Shown here piece by piece: positions 54,746 through 64,000 of a stretch of DNA of 64,000 nt. The number at the start of each line of letters is the position of its first letter. Position 1 is the stretch's first letter. The stretch comes from Patagioenas fasciata. Lineage: Eukaryota > Chordata > Aves > Columbiformes > Columbidae. The notes under the pieces were generated by a model. That model had not been told where the DNA came from. It saw only the letters and a program-made list of their open reading frames with translations, and did not search any database. The stretch spans positions 31,894,367-31,958,366 of the forward strand of contig NC_092525.1 in NCBI RefSeq assembly GCF_037038585.1, read 5' to 3'. Position numbers and translations under genes: made by a program.

Positions 54746-57534
54746 CGGTAGCAAGAGCCCATAGTTCAGGAAAAAAAATGATGTCTTCAAAAAAGCTTCT
54801 AAGTGCAGGGCTTCTCTTAAAAAATCAGAGATTGTGATTCCTAAGCAAGGCATATAATTACCAAGACGATAGTTTGCTCTCATTTGCATCAATAGGAGCT
54901 TTGTCATCAGAGCTTTAAGCAGTAAAACTACTGCCCTTTTGAGAACAGAAGGGAGTGTCAGGACTGTGGCTTAATCCCCCATATTACTCCTTTAGACAAC
55001 TTGGACACTGCAGCAAGAGCCCAGGAATAGTCAAGCTGGTGGACATTTAACCAGTCTTTGTGCAAGAAGGACTAAAGTCAGACTGTAGAGGGCTGCAGGC
55101 TTAGGTGGGTTTCTATGTAAAAGTGAACTGGATGTAAAATCAGAGCCAACAGCATTTACACCAGTGTCTGCCTTTGTTAAAATGCAGTGATTATTCTAGC
55201 TTAACTAAATGCATTGTTATCAAAATACCTTAATATTTTCAAACTTAATTTTTAATCTTTCTCTCCTGTACTGATATGAATTCATGCTCTCTTTTCTGGC
55301 TATGCAGGTAAATACAGGATACCAATACAGATTTGCTTATGCCATCTCAGTGAAGTATCTTTAATGAATCACATGGTCATTCCTGCTTTGACACTGTGTC
55401 TTCCATTAGGAACACCCAGGTTCCTTGCACAAGAAGTGCAGGTGTTCTGAAGCCACCTTCTAACACAGAATTCCTAAGTGATGTTTTAACATGTCAACTG
55501 TCAGAGTTACATACCTATACTTTGAACTACAGCCAATCTTGCTGAACCAGTACTAGCCACAGATTTGTAGCCATTTATTCTATTTGTTAGATTAACAAAT
55601 TGAAATGTCTGCAAAAGGCTCTCACTTGACTGGATAGTGCATGCAATACAGAGATGTTTACGGAAAATCCTGCTCAGTGGTAAATCCTGATTAGGAAACG
55701 TTATCATTTTTTTGCATAATAGGTGAGATAGACATGCCTAACATATGGTTGCTATAAAATACCTTAGATGAGTCAGATCTTAGCTGGCAGCTGTAAGCAG
55801 GGTTGTTCTGGCTTCTCAGATAATACTCCCAGTTATGATCTTTTTTGTTACTTAACTGCTGTTCTGTTAAATTATATTAACCTGATTTGTAGACACTCCC
55901 ATTTGAGTAGAACAAAAAGGCAAGATTTATGATGTAAATCCTAATCTAAGCGTGTGCAGCTTATTAAAGCTGTATGCAAAGTACCTCAAACTCTCTGCAG
56001 TGATGACTAATTCTAATCAAATTGCAGGACTCTCCGGGAAGCTGCTGCTGTCCCCGTGTGTTCAGTTCAGTTGCATACCCCATGAAATTTAAGAGGCTAA
56101 AAGGTGCCAGAAATGGCACTGACTTGATGTGGCTTGCGATGATGCACAATGCACCAGTCAGTAGCCCTGCTGGCTTTGTTCTCCGATCTTTGCATGCAGC
56201 TTCTGCAAAAATGTGCTAAAGACTTTTGCCTTTAAAGTCTAGATAATCCAAGACATTCTGGGGACTGACTTCTAAGGGGGGAGTTTTCATAGTGGCGAGA
56301 TGCGGCTGCCTTATGATCACCAATGATCAGCTCTAGCCCGCTCTTGGAGAAGGGAGTCATAAGGGAGCTGTTGTCCTGGGGTAACTGCAGGACAGCACAG
56401 TAAAACCAACACACAGCTGGATGTCTGAAGAGTTACAGGGGCCACACTGCATTATTTGGACTGATAAGCCTTCCCACACCTAGGATTAAAGTCTGCACAT
56501 TCAACTATGGTAGCAAAGTCAGTGGGAAGATGAACCTAGCTCACAGATCTTGGAGACACTGGTCAGGAAGGTGATGGCTGTTTTCCCTGGCCTTCCCAGC
56601 CCTGCCACTATTGTTAATAGTGATGCTGTACTGACAAGACTGTTATAAGGAGGATGCCCAAAAGGTATCTTACAATATTGCCCGTTTTCCAGGGCAAGAA
56701 CTGTTTAAAAAGGCTTATCCTTCTTTCTCATCTTTCTTCTTGCTAATGATTACTCTTTTTGGCTGATCTTGTCTATTTTTTCAGAACTCCAGGTTGCCTT
56801 GATCCTTGCTCTACAGCTGCAGGCAACCAAGGGGGAACAACCAACATTTATCACACATGTCCAGATTAGCCACTGAGGCAACATATGCTTTCACTTGCTT
56901 TTTGAAACCAGAGTGCTCAAGCGAGAGCTACTTGAAGACACAGGTTTTCAGCTCTCTCCCCCCACCTCACCAAATCCTGTTTAGCACCACAAATGCCACA
57001 GTTCACGTTCTACAGCATCTTTCAGGCAGCCCGTCCCAAAGCACTGTCTGCAGTCTGTGCAGAGAAATGTTTCTAAGATGAAGCATCAGAAAAAGAAAGC
57101 TCACAAGAAGAGAAGTCTCGAGCAATATTGCTTTTTGTCTTTGCTAATGGAAGGCACACCCACTTCCTCTGACTCTAATCACAGGACGACTGGCTGTCGG
57201 GGGTAGTGATATGCAGTTGAGAAAGAGATCTTTCTTTATAGGTGCCTAGCCCTGCCTTGAATACCATCTGCTGCTTATGGAAACTTAAGACTTGCCAAAG
57301 AGAGGCTGATTCTGTGTTTTCAATATTTAATGCTCATTGGAAATGACAGTTCAGCATTACCTGCTATCCCAGTGAGATCAAGCTAAACCCTACCCACAGT
57401 ACTGGGTGCTTGTAAGCAATTGCAGAAATAAACATCAAGTTTGGAAAGCTTAGAGACAAATTGTAGAACTCGAGTGTAACCTTGTGGATGTACTTTCAAC
57501 ACACTGGTATTGTTTTTTTCTTTTTTTCCTAAAG

Positions 57535-58294
57535 ACTGCCACTCACTTTAATTCTTTTGGTTTTAACTCTCACGGGCCAAGAAAAAATTCAGTGTGAAAC
57601 AGTAGCCATCAAAAGAACTGAATTGGATCAGATTACTAAGAAACTTCCCACTCTGCATGGAAAGAAGGTCCCCATTCAGTGCCACGCTTTATTACTAAAT
57701 AAATTACTCCAGGGACAGTCAGTCCACTATGGTCAAAGTTCTCAGCTGACTTTTCTGCTTGCTTTCTGCCACCAGGGAGTAGGGGCACAGGCGTTAACAC
57801 CACCAACTTCATACACTGCTCTAAGGTATGATTTGGAGAACCTAAATTTAAGAGCATCACTTACCTCTGAAGTGAATGGAGACAGGCAGGTACCTATGGT
57901 TGGATGCCTAAATTTAGAAGGTGTGAAAACCGCTTTCCCTGTCTCCCTTTCTCTTCTCTCTGATGTGTTAGTCTTTTTCTCTCTAGCAGTTAAAGGTCAG
58001 CTGAGACTTAATGTCCAGCTGAGCTGCTCATCCCTTCTTGCACTTGTAAAGTCCAGATTCTCTCAAATGACGGAGAGAAGGGTAGGACATGCAGGTTCAA
58101 CACAAAGATTAACCGGACCGCTATTTGCCCTCCCACCAGCCACAACAGATGCCTCACTTTTAAACCACTCACTGGGACTGATTAGTGAAAATACTGGTGA
58201 ATCTTCCATGTGTTGTGTGGACACAGGCTTTGAGGCCCCAGATACATCTCATGTACATACCGTGCTCTTTGTTGCTCCCTGCATCACCCTTTAA
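57535..58294 (+). other. Orphan terminal-exon-like open frame, unverified
   Basis: A frame of about 253 codons stays open from directly after a strong acceptor (a T-rich tract at 57511-57529, then CCTAAAG ending at 57534) to a stop at 58292-58294, with AATAAA at 58407-58412. There is no ATG near its start; the first internal ATG falls about halfway, so if coding it would be a spliced terminal exon. The in-frame stop just upstream lies at 57530-57532, at the acceptor itself. No family resemblance was recognised; the sequence is rich in Leu, Ser and Thr. It overlaps the zone where the convergent RPAP2 3'UTR might end. It could be a real exon, a decayed element or chance. Confidence 0.25.
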
Positions 58295-61200
58295 AGCCAG
58301 GGTAGATGTAACTTTCCAGTCCTGGGTTTAAGCAGCAGCACAGCTCCGTCAGTTGTGCGGCTCTAGAGGTACTATGGCACTTCTTTGTTCTGGTAGTCTT
58401 CAATGAAATAAATCAAGCTCTCCTTTTCCTGTTTCAATGTAGAATTCTGCATTACCATATATAAGCATAACATAATTTGCAAACTTTACAAAGATGCAGG
58501 GTACTCTCTTCGAATACCTAATAAAGTACAGGTTGCGTTATGAGTCACCCACTTTCCTGAATCACTCTGAATCCCTTTCCTTCCCTCCAAAACCCAAGAA
58601 AAATCAGCAAGCTTGGTCAATGCCACAAAGAGTTGATCAGCAGCAGTGAAGGGCTCTGCACTAGGCAGTTCAGTATGACAGAGTGCAGTACTTGCACTGA
58701 CAGCATTTACAGGACTGTGAACTGAATTTTGGTGTGAAAATAGCCACGAAAGCTTTTCCTCCATCCCCTTTGGCCAGCACAAAGTCTGCTTTGAATAACT
58801 TTGAACAATTTGACTTTCTCTATATATGTGGTTTAAATAACACCGGTCTCTTCCTCAGATTACTTCATTACATCTATAGAAAACTCAGTAAGAAATCTGT
58901 ATCTGCACTATGCAGGTCTATGTCACACATTCCTCCTTTGATGCTGAGAAGCTGCAATGAAGCAGGCTTTATTTTAAGCTTTAAAGTGTTCTTCTATTCT
59001 TTACTATAACCATTAGATACGTCAGAAAAAAAAATCACCATAGAAGTCTGGTTTCCTCCCTGCCTTCCTGCTTTTAAAAGCAACACATCACACCATATTT
59101 GCCCTGCTACAGGTCCACTGCTGGGCAGGCTTGGCTGCTTTCCATGGTCACAGCAATGGGCTTCTTGTGACTTTATAACCCTTATGATCTAAGCAGCTGA
59201 TGGCTCTACCAAGCTCATGCACCTTGCACAGAGCTGTTCCAAAAGAGAGGTTTATGTCCCATCTACCCTAAGCCCCAGATCCATAATGTTCCTACACACC
59301 TGTAGCTCACAAATAAGTCACTAAAACTTAAGAGTACCTGAGATAAGGCTCAAACCCACCACTGAACCAAGTGACAACTGTTCTCATCTGCTCAGCTAAC
59401 ATAGGAAGGAAAAATGGTGAGCATAGCAGCAAGGCCACAAGGAAACAATCCTCCTGCAAACATCACCAAAATGAGAAGGTGCGAGGGAAAGTGAGCTGAG
59501 AAAGAGTAAAGTCTGTTAAAGGACAGATAGTTGTAATAGCAATTAGCTTTAAGCTCATAAATGAGGTCTAGATTTGAACATTTCTAAGCAGTTAAGCTGT
59601 TACAAAACATGCTCATAAGAAAACTACACAGATGAACTTATTTTTTTGTGTGTTTGAGTTATGCTCTTTGTACAACCAGTTAAGGCCGATAGTACAAAAG
59701 ATCCTTTTGAGATGAGTGTACAGCCTTTCTCCCACTCAAAAGTAAAGGGTATATGTATACTTTCTGCATTTATTTACATGCGTTTTACTCATATCTTAGG
59801 GAGATTAAATAATTAAAGGTAAGTAAGTGAAGAATATCCCTTCAGGGCATTTCCAGCATATTATAGAAGTCTTTCCTCTGGTCTGGTGAAGGTGGTCATA
59901 GAAGGCAAAAGGTTCTGCTGTTCTCTTTAGGCAAGGAAAAGCACAAGTGTGCTTGCTACAAAGCAGCCAATGAGGAGATGCAGAAATCCTGGAAGCTTCA
60001 TTTTTTGAGCTGCTAAGGCAGACGGTAAAGGCAGTTGCAGTGAACACTGATGGAGAAGTCTTGGGGCCTGTGACTTATTCAGTCTTATTACAGGTTCACA
60101 CGTTTCCTCCACAGTAAGTGCTGAAGACCAAGCCTAAAAATAACTAACAAAAAAATCACACCACCAAACTGACAGGAAGTGTAAAAACTTTCCAAATGAG
60201 AGGCATCGAACCTGCTGAAACAGTCATATTGCTGGTAACACTTTCTAGGTGTACTCAGTATAGCAGCATTATCATGGGGTAGTTGTAATCTTTGTAGAAA
60301 TATATTTAACTTCCAAAATCAGAAGCAGAAAGAGATAAATCCAAGGTTTAAGTCTTGCTCAGAGTATTGTACCTATTACTTAGTCTTCTCTAAGCTTATG
60401 TTTTGGTGAGGTCTTGTCCCTCCTTTGCATATGCATCAAGTAAAAACTTTTCCATCATGGTACAAAAACCAATGTACCTTCTATCCAGATTACATCACAC
60501 ATTCTTACGAATTTGACATCAGACATGCTCTGATCACGATGCATATTTTTCTCCTGTTGCATACTTAGAAAAATGTATAGCTTTAACTTTGCATTAAAGG
60601 TCTTCCTCATTCTAAATCTTCGCTTTTACAAGTTATACTGCACATAACTTCCCATGACAAGGTAAGGGAAGTCAAGCATCACCTAAATGAACTTTACTGC
60701 ACAATGAAGCTTCCAGGGAAAAGCTACATGGGCTTCCGTGTGCCAGGGGCAATCAACTTATTTATCTTTACTATCATGAAGGAACTACACGGCAATAAAC
60801 TAATTAAGTGCAGGGTTCCCTTTGGGTGTCCGCAGAAACAAAACAAAATAATAAACTCTTGTTTTTCAAATGGAGTTGCTATGTAGCATTCCTAGCAAGT
60901 CTTGCTTCAGCCTTAACTAGTGGTGCACCAGCAGTTACAACTTTCTTTCAAGTCTCTCAAAGGACAGTGTCCTATGAAATGAGAACAATGCAATAAACCA
61001 CATTATGGAATAATTAAGAATTACTAGTGGATTAGTTTTAAACTGCATTTTATAATCAGTGGCAGAAGCAAGTCTAAACACAGTTTAAACAACGCAACTC
61101 TTGAACGAAATGGCTACTAAAAGACCAAAATTAAGTTTTTAGTTATTAAAATATAAAGCCCAAATTAGGAACAATTAGAGACTTTAACTTTTATATAAGT

Positions 61201-62289
61201 TCAAAGACCACCCCTCTTCTCAGAAACAGCAAGAGAAATGAGCTATAGATCTGGCATTTTTGTGTGTACTGTTGTCATCATTCTTAGAGTGCCGCTCCAT
61301 GCATTGGGTCAGCAGGAAAAATGGCAGCAGCAGTGCTCTCCACGTGCCAGCAAACTCCTGGAGACAAATTGTGGCTGAAGATTTCCAAAGCAAGAAAAAA
61401 ACAAACCAACGCAAATTCATTTCTACTGCTTTTAAACAGGTAGTTTTCAGGTGATCCACATTTTAACTAGTATTCATGCACACCCTGAACAACTGCTGTT
61501 ATGGGCAGCTTCTCCACAAGACTTCAACATCCTTATTTGTAGGAAGGAACTGAAATAGCAGAAGTGCAAGAAGTACAATTAACACTGAATTTCATTTTTA
61601 ATTTAAATACAAGCTCCAGCAATTGAAGGTGCTTTTTCATTCTCTGTGCCACTATTTCAGATAGTAGGAGAGGTTGGGATGATCACCTTATTCTGTGGGG
61701 AACGAAGGAGTGAGATCGATAACGTTAATACACTAACTACTTAATTAAATGCTATAATGCTGTTTTCACCAAATCAGTTGAATATGATCAACATAAATAA
61801 GGTATTTGCTTTTAATTTTTTCAGCCTAGCCAGAATGCAAACAGTAATCTCAGTATTAGGCAAAAAATACGTGGCTTTTAGCTCAATCTTATATCACAAA
61901 GACTGAACATAACAATTTCATTTTAATAATAAAAGCCCCGCTGAGACTTATCCATTGTAGCCACACAGATATATATATATATATATATATTTTTTATAAA
62001 CTGTAGTAAAACTTGAGTAAAAATTCCTCCCAAAAGCACAGTAAACCAACTATATATTCTCAAAAGATTAAAGTGATAAGTAAGCAGCTGGCATTTACTG
62101 TAAGTGACAAAACAGTGACACTCATTTCCATACCACATCTATTTAATTACCTTAAAATGAACTTTACACATTTTCTGCTCTGGCTGATATGATCTGTAGT
62201 TACTGTGCATACTTACAAATTGTTGAAAATCAAACCTGTTGTTTACTGGTTTAGTTTTAAGACATACAAAATAATTGAAAATTGACTGA
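58295..62289 (-). other. RPAP2: RPAP2 3' flank, probably including its 3'UTR
   Basis: Sequence downstream (leftward) of the minus-strand stop codon. ATTAAA variants occur on the minus strand soon after the stop (62142-62147, 61922-61927 and 61811-61816), and the first canonical AATAAA is at 59769-59774, about 2.5 kb away. I cannot tell which is used. An (AT)n repeat lies at 61969-61990. No other gene was seen. Confidence 0.45.
61969..61990 (+). repeat. (AT)n microsatellite
   Basis: Eleven AT units, about 300 bp beyond the RPAP2 stop codon and so possibly inside its 3'UTR. Confidence 0.9.
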
Positions 62290-62440
62290 CTATTCAAGTA
62301 GGCTTTCCTTTCTAAATATTCTTGTTAAACTTTCCAGATCTTCATTTTTGAAATGCAGTTCTTCCAGCAACGTAGTCAGGAACTGTGTGTACATGGGGCT
62401 CATCTGAGTGTTCTTAAAAAGTGGACTCGTTTGCGACAAT
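62290..62440 (-). CDS. RPAP2: Probable RPAP2 terminal coding exon
   Basis: RPAP2 binds RNA polymerase II, removes Ser5 phosphate from its C-terminal repeat and helps polymerase assembly and nuclear import. On the minus strand an acceptor (TTTTTTTGCCAG, AG at 62442-62441) opens a frame that adds one base to a split codon and then encodes 49 residues to TAG at 62292-62290. The sequence [17 protein letters not shown] continues with [19 protein letters not shown] and [13 protein letters not shown]. The LLEELH[14 protein letters not shown] stretch fits the RPAP2 C-terminus as I remember it, and RPAP2 is the expected convergent neighbour of GFI1. The catalytic zinc-binding RTR1 domain lies in upstream exons beyond the right edge. 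Identity rests on synteny and a short match, so it is less certain than GFI1. Confidence 0.7.
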
Positions 62441-62959
62441 CTGGCAAAAAAACAAAAATCAACATATTTGATACAGAAAAGCAACTTTTCAGCTTTAGAT
62501 GTAAAAAAGGCAAAGCTTGTGAGTTTGAACAACTGTATTGAAGAAAGCCAGTTTATAACATCACACTTGATTCATTACAGTACATAAGATTGTATGGATT
62601 ATATAAAATATGACCTGTACTGAAATGGGAATTTTTATGAAGATGTAGTGAAACTAAAAACCAATCGAATTTTAAAAAAATGGGCTAATAGTTTGTACGA
62701 CTCTAATCAGTTGTATATTGATGTTATGTACACAAACAAAATTCAGAACAAAGTGCAAAATGTTATACAATTTCAAATAAACAAGGAAAGATATCAGTCA
62801 TTATTTTCTTCTTTACCAAAAAGCTCCTAAACATTTATACTGTAAAAGTTATATAGGTCTTTGTATGAGTAAAATATAAAAGTCTATAGTAAAGTAACCA
62901 AGAAGGATATTTTATTATTATTAATAGAGCTCCTGGGCAGAATTTGTACTTAACTGGTA

Positions 62960-63050
62960 AGTCACACACTGTCAGACTAGATAAAGACATTCAAGAGGTC
63001 CCTTCTTTCGAGGTCCCTTCCAATCCCTAACATGCTGTGATTCTGCGATA
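62960..63050 (+). mobile_element. CR1 LINE 3'-end fragment
   Basis: Contains the hallmark 3' end of chicken repeat 1: an ACTAGATAAAGAC-like stretch, then GAGGTCCCTTCCAATCCC and a GTGATTCTG-type terminal octamer unit. CR1 is a non-LTR retroposon of birds and reptiles, usually severely 5'-truncated, as here. The left boundary is approximate. It is non-autonomous and has no coding capacity. Confidence 0.85.
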
Positions 63051-63625
63051 AGAGGGTCACTTACGGATGATTCTCCCCCTGTTCTGTAAGCCATAAACCA
63101 CACAGTACGTCAACAGAGCAAACACATTTTGCTTAAGTCGAGATTTCTCCAAACACGTAGAAGCCTCTCACAGAGGCAGTTTGGATTATGATTAATTTTA
63201 ATTGATGCACATGGGCACATGAGACATCAATTAAGTTCTCAAACCGAGTAGCAATTTGAGTGAGTAATCAGAGCAACGTGATTCCTTAGTTTTGACGGTC
63301 TGTATGTTAAAGCAGTTTAAATTATACCTCTTACACACTGAACTGTTTAAAAAACAGGCTTTAGGAAAGCCCAACAAAGAACAAAGCTAATTTTATAAGA
63401 GATACTAAAGGGATACTAAACCTCAGTTCTAAAGCTGGTACTAGAACAAAGATTTGCTGTAGCGAAACTATTTTCTGTTTTGGTAACAAAATTAAGTGCT
63501 TAAAGCCTCAAAGTGCCTGCAGTCTTACAGTGCTTCAGAAAAAGAAGAGAATCAACGGTGGGGTGGAGGGAGGAAATTATATTTCTGAATTCAGCTCATG
63601 CAGTTTAACTTTAAAATTCAAACAA

Positions 63626-63673
63626 TATTTCGAGGTCCCTTCCAATCCCTAACAATTCTGTGATTCTGTGTAA
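63626..63673 (+). mobile_element. CR1 LINE 3'-end fragment (second copy)
   Basis: A shorter fragment of the same CR1 3' end and orientation, with two ATTCTGTG-type octamers at its end. It shares a 27-nt identical core with the first copy, about 620 bp away (63006 versus 63628). Confidence 0.85.
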
Positions 63674-64000
63674 TACTTGGCCTTTCAAAATGGACTATTT
63701 AGGAACAGCATTTTGTAGAAAATCTTCTATTTCTTTTATTTCTATTTCTTTTGTAGAAAATCTTTCTATTTTCTAAACTGAGTAGATGGAGCTCATCCAG
63801 TTTCCATTGATTTTAAAAATTACAAAGAATGGAAGCTGAAAGTAGTTGCCAACTAGGACAACAAAGTATTTGCGTGACATCGGACAATGGAAATAAATAG
63901 GGCATTAGTGCAGATCCCCAAAGAGAATGTTATTTATCATCTGAAATCACTGAAACTGCAAGGCTCACATTATTGTATATTGCCTTTAGTTCCAGAACCA

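Larger units (their letters stand above)
45875..57534. other. Intergenic sequence between the two orphan frames
   Basis: No recognised gene or transposon. T homopolymers lie at 53483-53501 and 54729-54745. 52.4-52.8 kb is locally GC-rich but shows no CpG-island character. Short open frames only. Confidence 0.55.
62441..64000 (-). other. RPAP2: Probable RPAP2 last intron (partial)
   Basis: AT-rich sequence right of the terminal RPAP2 exon. It contains two plus-oriented CR1 fragments and T/A-rich low complexity near 63725-63775. No preceding exon with a compatible phase was found. Confidence 0.55.

Noticed and set aside
63066-63170. A minus-strand segment ending in a strong donor (C|GTAAGTG), considered as the penultimate RPAP2 exon
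   Set aside because: Its longest open frame ends in phase 1, but the terminal exon needs phase 2; the compatible frame is short and the acceptor poor. Hexamer donors of this kind occur many times in the window.

Overview
This window is vertebrate genomic DNA, almost certainly avian. Genes are split into exons with GT/AG introns, CpG islands sit at one promoter, and two fragments matching the 3' end of the CR1 LINE (the characteristic bird/reptile retroposon) lie near the right edge. Few repeats are recognisable and the intergenic distances are compact, which fits a bird better than a mammal. I cannot name the species from sequence alone.

The layout is the EVI5 - GFI1 - RPAP2 block, known from human 1p22, seen here with GFI1 on the + strand. 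(1) 1-15916 looks like the large last intron of EVI5, with no exon I can support. (2) 15917-16222 is the terminal EVI5 coding exon (last 101 residues, ending in a PDZ-type Thr-Thr-Val tail), followed by a roughly 0.9 kb 3'UTR with two AATAAA signals. (3) 17.2-20.9 kb is AT-rich spacer. (4) 20.9-26.3 kb is a cluster of CpG islands carrying the GFI1 promoter region, a probable non-coding first exon and the first two coding exons. (5) 25645-35241 holds the complete GFI1 coding sequence in six exons (406 codons): an N-terminal SNAG repressor motif, a less conserved middle and six C2H2 zinc fingers. A roughly 1.2 kb 3'UTR ends at AATAAA 36388-36393. (6) 36.4-62.3 kb is a 26 kb interval between convergent genes with no recognised gene. 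It does hold two unusually long open frames (45197-45874 and 57535-58294), each followed within about 200 bp by AATAAA. (7) 62290-62440 on the minus strand is a terminal coding exon that I assign to RPAP2 from synteny and its C-terminal sequence; the rest of that gene lies beyond the right edge.

The genes are neighbours, not a pathway. EVI5 is a Rab-GAP/TBC cell-cycle regulator, GFI1 is a transcriptional repressor of blood and sensory-cell differentiation, and RPAP2 is an RNA polymerase II CTD phosphatase/import factor. Most of the long frames in the CpG-rich 20.8-26.3 kb stretch are by-products of high GC and are not annotated. I found no previously undescribed system that I can assert. The best leads are the two orphan open frames, a possible GFI1 uORF that spans a splice junction, and a RUNX/ETS motif pair beside the GFI1 first exon.
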